Origin: JBGOTP01 sp041476545
Lineage (GTDB): Bacteria; Acidobacteriota; Vicinamibacteria; Vicinamibacterales; CAVVIG01
Assembly (NCBI GenBank): GCA_041476545.1
Contig: JBGOTP010000068.1
Location: forward strand, 1-16,825
DNA length: 16,825 bases
Direction: 5' to 3'
Shown: one piece after another, positions 1 to 5,872 of the stretch
Layout: each line of letters starts with the position of its first letter
Numbering within the stretch: the stretch's first letter is position 1
Position numbers and translations under genes: made by a program
Notes under the pieces: generated by a model
What the model saw: only the letters and a program-made list of their open reading frames with translations
The model's database searches: none
Told to the model about the DNA's origin: nothing

Positions 1-494
1 ATAAACGGACGGCGCTGGTTTCCGCACTAGTGTTCCTGGATCGCAACAAACGAAGGGTTTCTGCGACTGACGATGAGCTCTTCGAGTTCGTCCTCGGGAT
101 CGCCAAACACGAAGGCGACTTCGGCGGAAGCGCTGACGAGGCGGTCGATGGAATTGCGGCGTGGTTGAAGGCTCACGTCGAATCTACAAAGCTGAAGTCA
201 AGCGACATGAAGTTGTCCGAATTCATTGAAGCTTGCAAACAGGCGGGGTGCCATTGCCGCAAGTCGAGCAAAGGCGAGGGTTGGGTCATCCGAGGACCGA
301 AGGGCGAGAACATCAGCATCATGGGAAGCACTCGCCGGCTCCATGGGAACGCTGTCAGAAAGTACGTTCGTCTGCTTGGAGTCTCGGAATCGAGATCTGG
401 CATCCGTCTGGATGAATTCCTAGCTGGAGCAAGCCCAGAGCAGGAACTGATTCGAAGATTCAGACACGTTCTGGATCGATCGGCCGACGCTTGA
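1..494 (+). CDS. Doc/Fic-family toxin, 3' part, with C-terminal HicA-like extension (partial)
   Basis: The reading frame is open from base 3 and gives 163 residues beginning KRTALVSALVFLDRNKRRV. This matches the end of the Fic motif and the following helix of death-on-curing (Doc) proteins, where HxFxD/ANKRTA precedes a hydrophobic helix. Bases 1-2 (AT) fit the end of an AAT Asn codon of NKR. Doc proteins transfer phosphate to EF-Tu, and related Fic proteins AMPylate targets; the catalytic His lies outside the window. A GTG at 30 is internal, not a real start. A Doc protein would normally end near residue 60 here (AAWLKAH). This one continues about 100 residues with a helix, strands around GEGWVIRGPKG and ISIMG, and a final helix (NAVRKYVRLLGV), an order like HicA or dsRBD folds but without the HicA His. 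The Doc assignment is firm; the extension fold is inference. Confidence 0.8.
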   Translation, partial: KRTALVSALVFLDRNKRRVSATDDELFEFVLGIAKHEGDFGGSADEAVDGIAAWLKAHVESTKLKSSDMKLSEFIEACKQAGCHCRKSSKGEGWVIRGPKGENISIMGSTRRLHGNAVRKYVRLLGVSESRSGIRLDEFLAGASPEQELIRRFRHVLDRSADA

Positions 495-573
495 CGCTAA
501 CAGGGTTGCACCAGACGGCCGTCGGTGCCAATCATGAGCGGCCGCTGGTGAACGCTGGCCGCAAAAGGGACAC

Positions 574-1146
574 ATGCGCATTCTAGCCTCAACGCTTTTG
601 CTGGTTGTCGCAACCGGTGGCCGTGCGCAAGTTGCGCCCTTGGGGGCCCAGAACTGGCAGCAGGCCGATGCTGCGACGATGCGGCTCAAGCCCGCTGCGT
701 TCGCGGACCTGTCGACGCAAGTCCGTCAGGTCCTGGAACAACGGGGTTGCACTGTGCCTCAGACCTACGCCAACCCGACACCACACAATGTCGTCCGAGG
801 GCGTTTCACGTCCGCCGCTCAATTGGACGTCGCGGTGCTGTGCTCGAGGGAGAGAGTCTCGTCAATTCTCGTGTTTCGCGGCGGTTCGAGCACTGACGTC
901 GCGGAATTGGCCTCTTCACCAGACGCAGAATTCCTCCAAGGAGTTGGGCCAGGGAACCTCGTTGGCTACTCTCGCTCCGTGGCGAGCGCAAGCCCGAAGT
1001 ACATTCAGGATCACTACGATCGGTACGGCGGATCGAAGCCGCCACCATTGGATCATGACGGCATAGACGACGGCTTCGATGGGAAGGCGTCGGTCGTCTG
1101 GTATTGGTACGGCGGGCGTTGGCTGCAGCTCCAGGGAGCCGACTGA
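574..1146 (+). CDS. Secreted protein of unknown function
   Basis: This gene encodes 190 residues. An N-terminal signal peptide is visible: MRIL, then a hydrophobic run and a small-residue site near GGRAQ, so the mature protein should be exported. AAGGGA lies three bases before the ATG at 574, which supports this start though the spacing is short. The middle (RGRFTSAAQLDVAVLC, then SSILVF) resembles the repeats of proteins that report on stored quantities, such as FG-GAP or VCBS-like segments, but I cannot name a family. The C-terminal part has an acidic DHDGIDDGFDG stretch that could bind calcium, then aromatic-rich SVVWYWYGGRWLQL. Two cysteines (about residues 59 and 90) could form a disulfide. 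The gene stands alone between the Doc gene and a repeat-filled gap. Real coding sequence is likely; the function is unknown. Confidence 0.72.
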   Translation: MRILASTLLLVVATGGRAQVAPLGAQNWQQADAATMRLKPAAFADLSTQVRQVLEQRGCTVPQTYANPTPHNVVRGRFTSAAQLDVAVLCSRERVSSILVFRGGSSTDVAELASSPDAEFLQGVGPGNLVGYSRSVASASPKYIQDHYDRYGGSKPPPLDHDGIDDGFDGKASVVWYWYGGRWLQLQGAD

Positions 1147-1291
1147 GCGGTCCAACATTGGCATGCGGCCGCACCCCAAAGGCAGAACATCCAACCGTGA
1201 GCGATGCTGGTCGTTTGGCTTCAGTTTCTGGTCGTTCGTCGCTCAATCGCGGTCGCGACTCGCGATTTCATGTACTACAGCCCGCCGTGAG

Positions 1292-1442
1292 CTGGCCAAC
1301 GTCCGCAGAATCGGCGCCACAGCTCTTCTGACCTGGCCACAACTCCGCAGGATCGACGCCACAGGGCCGCGTGCTCTGGCCAGACCCTGACGGATCGACG
1401 CTACCGCGCCTCGTGATCTGGCTAACGGCGCGGGATCACGCC
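1292..1442. repeat. Degenerate ~42-bp tandem repeat, about 3.6 copies
   Basis: Units begin with CTGGCCA or CTGGCTA at 1292, 1333, 1376 and 1418, giving periods of 41, 43 and 42. Each also carries a GGATCGACGCCAC-like segment in the middle. Copies are well diverged from each other, so this is an old array or one under loose constraint. On the minus strand, 42 bp corresponds to two alternating heptads of the RGAVASI / LRTLASS type. Confidence 0.7.
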
Positions 1443-1547
1443 CTTCCGCGCTCCATGTTTGGCCTTCCGCCCTCTCTGCTTGGGCTTCCGCCCTCAGTAC
1501 TCGGACTTCCGCCCGCGGTGTCACGACTTCTGTTCTGAAGGCGGATG
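1443..1547. repeat. 21-bp tandem repeat, five copies
   Basis: CTTCCGC or a close variant begins at 1443, 1464, 1485, 1506 and 1527, exactly 21 bases apart each time. The downstream part of each unit varies (CTCCATG, CTCTCTG, CTCAGTA, CGCGGTG), so the first seven bases are the conserved core. The period is half that of the adjoining 42-bp block. The spacers are too short for a CRISPR array and the unit is close to two helical turns of B-DNA. Confidence 0.8.
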
Positions 1548-1596
1548 CTGAAGTCAGCGTTGCGGCGACAATCGGCGCGTTGCACGTGGACCACAC

Positions 1597-1640
1597 GTCT
1601 TCTCTGCGGCTCTCCGCGACCTCTGCGGTGTTCGCCGTGT
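1597..1640. repeat. Short CTCTGCGG-type dispersed repeat
   Basis: Three ~10-bp units follow each other: TCTCTGCGGC, TCTCCGCGAC and CTCTGCGGTG, then TTCGCCGTG. The wording is familiar from intergenic regions of many GC-rich environmental bacteria (my recollection, not a search). It lies just beyond the stop codon of the amine oxidase gene and may act as a boundary between convergent genes. Confidence 0.5.
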
Positions 1641-1647
1641 GCCGTGC

Positions 1648-3216
1648 TTAGGCTCGCATCGCGCGTTCGTGCAGCGACTTCATCGCCTGCCAGCCCGCGG
1701 CCACCGCGCCCTCCTGCCAGTCGGGCTGCGAGTAGGGTGCCGTCGCAGCGGAACCGATGATGATCCGGTTGTCGACCTTCGAGAGCTGCCCGCGGCGCGC
1801 CGCCGACCCGCCCGACGCGTACCCGCCCTGGCTGTATTTGACCTTCCGCCACCACACGCCGTACGCGCTCTCGAATTCCTGACGGATCTGCGGATGGACC
1901 TTGCTTGCGTGCAGCAGCACATGATCGAGGCGTTCCTTCACCGACCGGTCGAGCAGATCACCGATGGGCCCGTTCGAGTAGAGCCCGAGGAGCACGCCCT
2001 TCCGCGTGAAGTAGTCGTTCGACGGGTAGGAGAATTCGCCGATCGGAAGGTTCGAATAGAGGTGCCCGCCGAAAATCTGGTCGTCCTCTTCCCAGAAGCG
2101 GCGCTTCATCTGCAGCGCCATCTTCGCGCTGTTGCTGTAGGTCGTGGCCTTCACGGCCGCCGTCATTTCCGGCGAAAGATTGATGTCGACCGTGGACAGC
2201 ACCGAGAGCGGCATGCAGACGACGACGTAGTCCGCGCTGACTTCGGTCTGCCCGCGGCTCTTGGTGTCGAGGTACGAGATCTTCACACCCTCGTCACTCT
2301 GGTGCACGGACTGTACGTCGGCGTTGAAGGTGATCTTGCCAGGGCCGATTGCCCGCTGAAGGCCTTTCGGAAACTGATCCATGCCGCCGACAGGCTGAAA
2401 GATCGGCGCCGCGGCCGTGCCGTCCGACGCCGTGATCGATCGCATGCGGTTGCCATATCCGGATCGCAGCAAGGCCGCGAACTCGTACGGATTCCCCGGT
2501 CCGCGCGCGCTGAACGCCTTGTAGGCGTGGCTGGAGGAATCGAGGTATCCCTCGGACACCAGAAAACTCACGAAGCGCTGCCGGTCTTCGGGCGTGAACG
2601 GCAGGTCGAGTGTGTGTTGATCGATCGCCTTGACCAGCAGTTCGTTCGTGTAGCCGACCATGTCGGCCTTCACTTCGCGCAGCCGCACGCGCTTGTTGCC
2701 GAAAGACCCGGCGTTCGCTCCCTCGTAGTAGAAGTAGTTCGCGTCGGCCTCGTTCACGAAGAGCTCGACCGGGACGCCAAGCTCCCGGCAGTAGTTCAGC
2801 ACGCCCGTGTGGGTGTACGGAATCCGCCAGGGACCGACGTTCGAGTACAGGCCTTCGTCGAACGTGCAGACCTGACGCTCGCCACCAATCTCGGTGTGCT
2901 CGGTACCCTTCCGCGCGCTCCACACCAAGCCGCCCACGCGGTCGCGCGCTTCGAGAATCCGGTAGTCGTAGCCAAGCTTGCCGAGCTCGTATCCGACCGC
3001 AAGACCCGACACACCGGCGCCAAGAATGATGATCGTCGCGTTCCTCGGCCGTCCCGTGAGCGCCGGGCGAACGCCCGCCTGGCCCGCCATGAGGTCCCAG
3101 GACATCATGGCGCTCATCACCAACGATGACCCACCCACGATGCCCAGCTGTTCGAGGAAGTGACGCCTCGTCAGTTGAGAGGCGTCCGGGGATACGGGCG
3201 GCATCTTCATCATCAT
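1648..3216 (-). CDS. Tat-exported flavin amine oxidase
   Basis: This 522-residue protein belongs to the FAD-dependent monoamine oxidase/L-amino acid oxidase superfamily, which oxidises amines to imines with release of hydrogen peroxide. It begins with a twin-arginine signal (LTRRHFLEQLG, Arg at 17-18) followed by a hydrophobic stretch, so it should be folded with FAD and exported. The dinucleotide-binding motif ILGAGVSGLAVGYEL is at residues 64-78, followed by EARDRVGG (89-96). The C-terminal PDWQEGAVAAGWQA is the flavin-proximal signature of the family. The start at 3216 (ATG ATG ATG AAG ATG) follows AGGTG four bases upstream; the next two ATGs would be spaced better, so 3210-3216 are all possible. 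The frame stays open further upstream but has no good start signal. The substrate cannot be read from sequence. Confidence 0.9.
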   Translation of the reverse strand: MMMKMPPVSPDASQLTRRHFLEQLGIVGGSSLVMSAMMSWDLMAGQAGVRPALTGRPRNATIIILGAGVSGLAVGYELGKLGYDYRILEARDRVGGLVWSARKGTEHTEIGGERQVCTFDEGLYSNVGPWRIPYTHTGVLNYCRELGVPVELFVNEADANYFYYEGANAGSFGNKRVRLREVKADMVGYTNELLVKAIDQHTLDLPFTPEDRQRFVSFLVSEGYLDSSSHAYKAFSARGPGNPYEFAALLRSGYGNRMRSITASDGTAAAPIFQPVGGMDQFPKGLQRAIGPGKITFNADVQSVHQSDEGVKISYLDTKSRGQTEVSADYVVVCMPLSVLSTVDINLSPEMTAAVKATTYSNSAKMALQMKRRFWEEDDQIFGGHLYSNLPIGEFSYPSNDYFTRKGVLLGLYSNGPIGDLLDRSVKERLDHVLLHASKVHPQIRQEFESAYGVWWRKVKYSQGGYASGGSAARRGQLSKVDNRIIIGSAATAPYSQPDWQEGAVAAGWQAMKSLHERAMRA

Positions 3217-3229
3217 CACGCACCTCGCA

Positions 3230-3262
3230 CCGGGCGCACGCACCGCACATGCGGGCGCCCGG
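3230..3262 (-). promoter_or_regulatory. Leader hairpin before amine oxidase start
   Basis: Two nested inverted repeats form one hairpin. CCGGGCGC (3230-3237) pairs with GCGCCCGG (3255-3262), and CCGCA (3243-3247) pairs with TGCGG (3250-3254), with a five-base bulge between. On the minus strand the hairpin ends right at the ribosome binding site (3222-3229). It could affect translation of the amine oxidase; that role is inferred. Confidence 0.4.
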
Positions 3263-3277
3263 GCTGTTCGCGACAGC

Positions 3278-3283
3278 ATAGCG
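3278..3283 (-). promoter_or_regulatory. Possible -10 element (TATGCT) for amine oxidase
   Basis: The minus strand reads GGCGCTATGCTGTCGC here, with a TATGCT hexamer 61 bases before the start codon. No good -35 hexamer lies at 17 bp spacing (TTTCGC at best), so this is a weak call. Confidence 0.25.
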
Positions 3284-3323
3284 CCTCGGATTCGGATGCG
3301 AAAAGCAATTTCTGTGCTTGTAA

Positions 3324-3345
3324 CGCGTTGCAGAATTGCAACGCG
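3324..3345. promoter_or_regulatory. Perfect 9-bp inverted repeat: terminator stem or operator
   Basis: CGCGTTGCA (3324-3332) and TGCAACGCG (3337-3345) are exact reverse complements around a GAAT loop. It sits directly after the stop codon of the peptidase gene and upstream of the amine oxidase promoter region. There is no U-tract on the minus strand, so it is a poor intrinsic terminator. Its symmetric shape also suits a dimeric repressor site. Confidence 0.45.
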
Positions 3346-3346
3346 C

Positions 3347-4447
3347 TTAGCGGGTGAAGGGTGCTTCGAGGTCCGCGTAGGAGAAGCCGAAGCTGTCGAT
3401 CGCGCGTGCGAATGGCTGACCGTCGGCAAGCGCGTGCAGCAGCGGTCCCCAGCCGAAGCCCGGACGGTCCATGATGACCGACACCGCCAGAAGACTCTCG
3501 TCGTAGGCCACCGTCGCGTCGGCGGCGTTCAGATTCGTGAAGGTCCCCTCGAAGCGTATCAACGGAATCGATCGACCACTCGCCTTCATCCGGCGGCGGG
3601 CCGCCTGCGGGTCGGCGCCCTCGAAGTACTGGGCGAGTCCTTCGTGCAGCCAGACGGGCACGCCGCGGCGTGCAATGTGTGCCACAACCGCGTGCGTCAG
3701 TTCGTGGGCCAACACGGCTTCGAAGAGACTCGGATTCTGCGTGGCGCCTCCGGTGGGCACGCGGATTCTGCCATCGTAGAGACCGCCCGACCACTCCGGC
3801 GCTCGGGTCGTGTCGCGGAACTGCTTCTCGGTGTAGAGAACGGCCACGATCGTGTCGGATGGGTACTCGCCGATCTTCTCGCTGACTCGCCAGAACGCCC
3901 TGCTGAGAATGGCGCTCACCTGCACGGCCAGCAATTGCTCCTCGTGTCCTTCGAACATCACCTTGAAACGGTCGTATCGGACCTCTTGGAAGTTCTCATG
4001 GACTTTGGCGTCACGCCGCCACATCTCCAGCTGACGCGCGATTTCGGCGTTCGCCGGTGCGTACTTGAGCGCCTGCTCATAGGTCTGAATCGCGAGATCG
4101 ACCTGCCCCTGGTCGTACGCGATCTGACCGAGCAGCTGAGCGGCAGTCGTGAGCTTCGGGTCGAACTGCAGCGCCTGCTGAAGACGCACGATGGCTTCCT
4201 GGGGCTTCCCTTGGAGGTGCGCCGAGGCTCCGGCCCCGAGCAGCAGCACCGGGTCGCGCGGGCGAAGAGCCAGCGCCCGCGCAAACAAGACCGACCCCCG
4301 ATCACCGTCTCCGTTCTGAACCGCCTTCCAGCCCGCCTCGTTCAGATCCGTGACGGTCGCCTGCGCATGGACAGTCGACTGAGTATGAAGAGACGCGACG
4401 GCCAGGACCGTGAAGAAGAGTGCAGTGACGATTGGTCGTGCAGACAT
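3347..4447 (-). CDS. Exported TPR protein with peptidase MA-like metalloprotease domain
   Basis: This 366-residue protein starts at ATG 4447, preceded by AGGAG ten bases upstream. The longer open frame upstream lacks a signal peptide at its start. Residues 5-29 form a hydrophobic signal peptide ending near VHAQA. Residues about 33-145 are TPR-like helical repeats (GWKAVQNGDGDRGSVLFARAL, LGQIAYDQGQVDLAIQTYEQAL), which usually bind partner proteins. The second half has the zinc peptidase signature HELTH (248-252) and WLHEGLAQYFEG (266-277), where Glu269 would be the third zinc ligand, as in peptidase MA (gluzincin-like) proteins. A periplasmic peptidase role follows from the family; the substrate is unknown. 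The gene lies between TerB and the amine oxidase on the same strand with gaps of 153 and 130 bases, so co-transcription is possible but not shown. Confidence 0.88.
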   Translation of the reverse strand: MSARPIVTALFFTVLAVASLHTQSTVHAQATVTDLNEAGWKAVQNGDGDRGSVLFARALALRPRDPVLLLGAGASAHLQGKPQEAIVRLQQALQFDPKLTTAAQLLGQIAYDQGQVDLAIQTYEQALKYAPANAEIARQLEMWRRDAKVHENFQEVRYDRFKVMFEGHEEQLLAVQVSAILSRAFWRVSEKIGEYPSDTIVAVLYTEKQFRDTTRAPEWSGGLYDGRIRVPTGGATQNPSLFEAVLAHELTHAVVAHIARRGVPVWLHEGLAQYFEGADPQAARRRMKASGRSIPLIRFEGTFTNLNAADATVAYDESLLAVSVIMDRPGFGWGPLLHALADGQPFARAIDSFGFSYADLEAPFTR

Positions 4448-4600
4448 GACCGGCCAGCTCCTGGCGGCGTCGGCGCAAGCGTCATGCCGCGCTTTCTGGC
4501 TCCATCGCTCCTGGCGTGGCCCGACATGGCGGGACATTTCCCGTCGTCTTCGATTCAACGCTCGACCGATCGGCCACGACTTACAAGTTTCGGAGTCGGA

Positions 4601-5170
4601 TTACAGATTGGGATCGTCCCGCCGGAAGACCGTCCGCTTGCCGGTATGCGGGAGTCGAACCTCCACGTATTCGGCGCGCGAGAAGCCCAACGCACTGGCG
4701 ATCTGCCAGATCTGAGCCTCCTCTTCCGCCGACACGTGATCATCGGCCGCGGATACCGCGAACAGGCACTCGATGAGTTCGCGCCGCTCCGCGTCTGAGG
4801 CGATCGCGCTGAACTCGCGCGTGACAAGGTAGTCTTCGGTGCCGCCGAATAGACGATTCTGGCTCTTGGCGATTTCGACGACGAGCGTGGCCTGCGCCTC
4901 GGGCAGTTGTCCCACGCGCCGCACCAGCTCGACCATCCGCGCGGTCTCCACGTCGCTGATGTCGAGATCGGCGTTTGCGACGCGGCTCAAGACGTACGCA
5001 AACGCCGCCAGATGTCGAGCGCGTCGGACATCGAGCTTGTCCAGCTCCCGGACGATCCGCATGACGGTCTCGGTATCGCCCCTCGAACCTTGTGAACCTT
5101 GTGAACCCGGTGAACCCCGTGAACCCTGCTCCGAAAACCCCCTCGCACGAAACCACTCGATCATCGACAT
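4601..5170 (-). CDS. TerB-like acidic-motif protein
   Basis: This gene encodes 189 residues. The start at 5170 (ATGTCGATG) follows GAAAGGG at six bases; the open frame further upstream runs through a dispersed repeat and is not credible. There is no signal peptide, so the protein is probably cytoplasmic or membrane-associated. Residues 38-165 form an all-helical TerB-type domain with its two acidic signatures, ANADLDISDVE (66-76) and SAADDHVSAEEEAQ (140-153). In the TerB family such residues bind metal ions. Family members occur in tellurite resistance operons and as stand-alone or J-domain-linked proteins, and no other ter gene is seen here, so a tellurite role should not be assumed. Residues 16-31 (GSRGSPGSQGSQGSRG) are encoded by a 9-bp tandem repeat and form a flexible linker between a short N-terminal helix and the domain. 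Confidence 0.8.
   Translation of the reverse strand: MSMIEWFRARGFSEQGSRGSPGSQGSQGSRGDTETVMRIVRELDKLDVRRARHLAAFAYVLSRVANADLDISDVETARMVELVRRVGQLPEAQATLVVEIAKSQNRLFGGTEDYLVTREFSAIASDAERRELIECLFAVSAADDHVSAEEEAQIWQIASALGFSRAEYVEVRLPHTGKRTVFRRDDPNL
5083..5127 (-). repeat. 9-bp tandem repeat inside the TerB-like gene, five copies
   Basis: The plus strand reads TCGAACCTT, GTGAACCTT, GTGAACCCG, GTGAACCCC, GTGAACCCT. The unit is three codons long, so copy-number change keeps the frame. It encodes the Gly-Ser-Gln/Arg/Pro linker of the TerB-like protein. Confidence 0.85.
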
Positions 5171-5215
5171 GTCCGGCCCTTTCGCTGATGGTCGCAGCAT
5201 ACAGCACATGTCTGT

Positions 5216-5285
5216 AGCTGTCGGCTGTCGGCTCTCGGCTCTCGGCAGCCGCCACGGGCTGAAAGCTGAGAGCTGGCAGCTGACG
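5216..5285. repeat. Paired arms of 7-bp AGCTNTC-type repeat
   Basis: The left arm reads AGCTGTC, GGCTGTC, GGCTCTC, GGCTCTC. The right arm, read on the minus strand, gives AGCTGCC, AGCTCTC, AGCTTTC. The arms face each other around CAGCCGCCACGG and could form a long imperfect hairpin. It fills the gap between the divergent TerB-like and DUF4440 genes. A related array occurs at 14935-14977. Confidence 0.65.
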
Positions 5286-5346
5286 GCGTCATGTGAGTTA
5301 TCATCACCTCCGCTCGACTTTCCATTTGTCCATGCAAGGAGGACCC

Positions 5347-5862
5347 ATGACACGCACACTCTTCGTACTGCCCGTGTTCGTCGCCGCGACGGCACTGGCC
5401 GCACCCGTGCTGGCGCAAACAGCAGCCGCCCCTCATGCCGCGATCGAAAAACAGATCGTGGCGAGCGAGCGGGCCATCAATGATGCCTTCGCCAAGGGCG
5501 ACGTGAAGGCGTTCCACGCCGGCAACGTCGCGCCGGATGCGCTCAGCATCGATCCGACGGGCCTGACCCGGGTCAATGGGCCGGACTTCGACAAGATGTT
5601 GATGACGGCGAAGATTCCGACCTGGAACATCGACGGGTCGCAGTTCCAGTGGATCGGCGACACGACCGTCGTGCACATCTATCGCTGGACGGGAAAGGGC
5701 ACGGTCGACGGACAGGCGATTCACAGCCCCACGTGGGCCTCCACGGTCTGGACGAATCGGGGCGGAAAGTGGCTCGCCGTGTTCCATCAGGAAACGGATG
5801 CCCTCCCGCCACCGCCGCCTCCTCCACCGGCGAAGCCGGCCGCGGCGCCGGCGAAGAAATAG
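5347..5862 (+). CDS. Secreted SnoaL/DUF4440-like (NTF2-fold) protein
   Basis: This gene encodes 171 residues. The start at 5347 is set by a near-perfect AAGGAGG six bases upstream and by the signal peptide that begins there (MTRTLFVLPVFVAATALA, cleavage near VLAQT). The mature part fits the NTF2-like DUF4440/SnoaL group: an N-terminal helix (IEKQIVASERAINDAFAKGD), then a conserved strand-rich half with VVHIYRWTGKGTVDGQ and a closing VWTNRGGKWLAVFHQET. Proteins of this fold bind small hydrophobic molecules or act as isomerase-like enzymes, but most exported members have no known role. The C-terminus is low complexity: eight prolines followed by an Ala/Pro/Lys tail, probably disordered. It is followed after 10 bases by the amidohydrolase gene, so the two are likely an operon. 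Confidence 0.85.
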   Translation: MTRTLFVLPVFVAATALAAPVLAQTAAAPHAAIEKQIVASERAINDAFAKGDVKAFHAGNVAPDALSIDPTGLTRVNGPDFDKMLMTAKIPTWNIDGSQFQWIGDTTVVHIYRWTGKGTVDGQAIHSPTWASTVWTNRGGKWLAVFHQETDALPPPPPPPPAKPAAAPAKK

Positions 5863-5872
5863 CGTTCGGCCC

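Larger units (their letters stand above)
1147..1647. other. Gene-free gap filled with degenerate tandem repeats
   Basis: No convincing gene lies in these 501 bases between the convergent secreted-protein gene and the amine oxidase gene. The first ~145 bases show nothing recognisable. The rest holds three successive repeat blocks, listed separately: ~42-bp units, 21-bp units and a 10-bp CTCTGCGG-type element. Open frames on both strands here are a by-product of repeat lengths divisible by three and high GC. Confidence 0.7.

Noticed and set aside
30..494. GTG at 30 as the start of a small stand-alone gene
   Set aside because: The frame is open to the window edge and the codons before the GTG spell KRTALVSAL, part of the Fic motif helix, so the gene begins outside the window.
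1443..1547. CRISPR array
   Set aside because: Period 21 leaves only about 14 bases between 7-base cores, no cas genes are near, and units are degenerate.
1243..1855. Minus-strand open frames with heptad repeats over the tandem arrays
   Set aside because: The frames exist because the repeats are 21 and 42 bases long. There is no ribosome site or conserved product, and one frame runs into the amine oxidase gene. Kept only as a repeat observation.
1639..3129. Long plus-strand open frame (496 codons) opposite the amine oxidase
   Set aside because: It is rich in Arg, His and Val with no recognisable domain, and lies antisense to a clear FAD enzyme with all its motifs. It is a high-GC shadow.
3296..4798. 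Plus-strand open frame of 500 codons opposite the peptidase and TerB genes
   Set aside because: It spans two real genes and the gap between them, with no family motifs or ribosome site.
4601..5170. Tellurite resistance operon
   Set aside because: Only a TerB-like domain is present; no terA, terC, terD or terE is seen.
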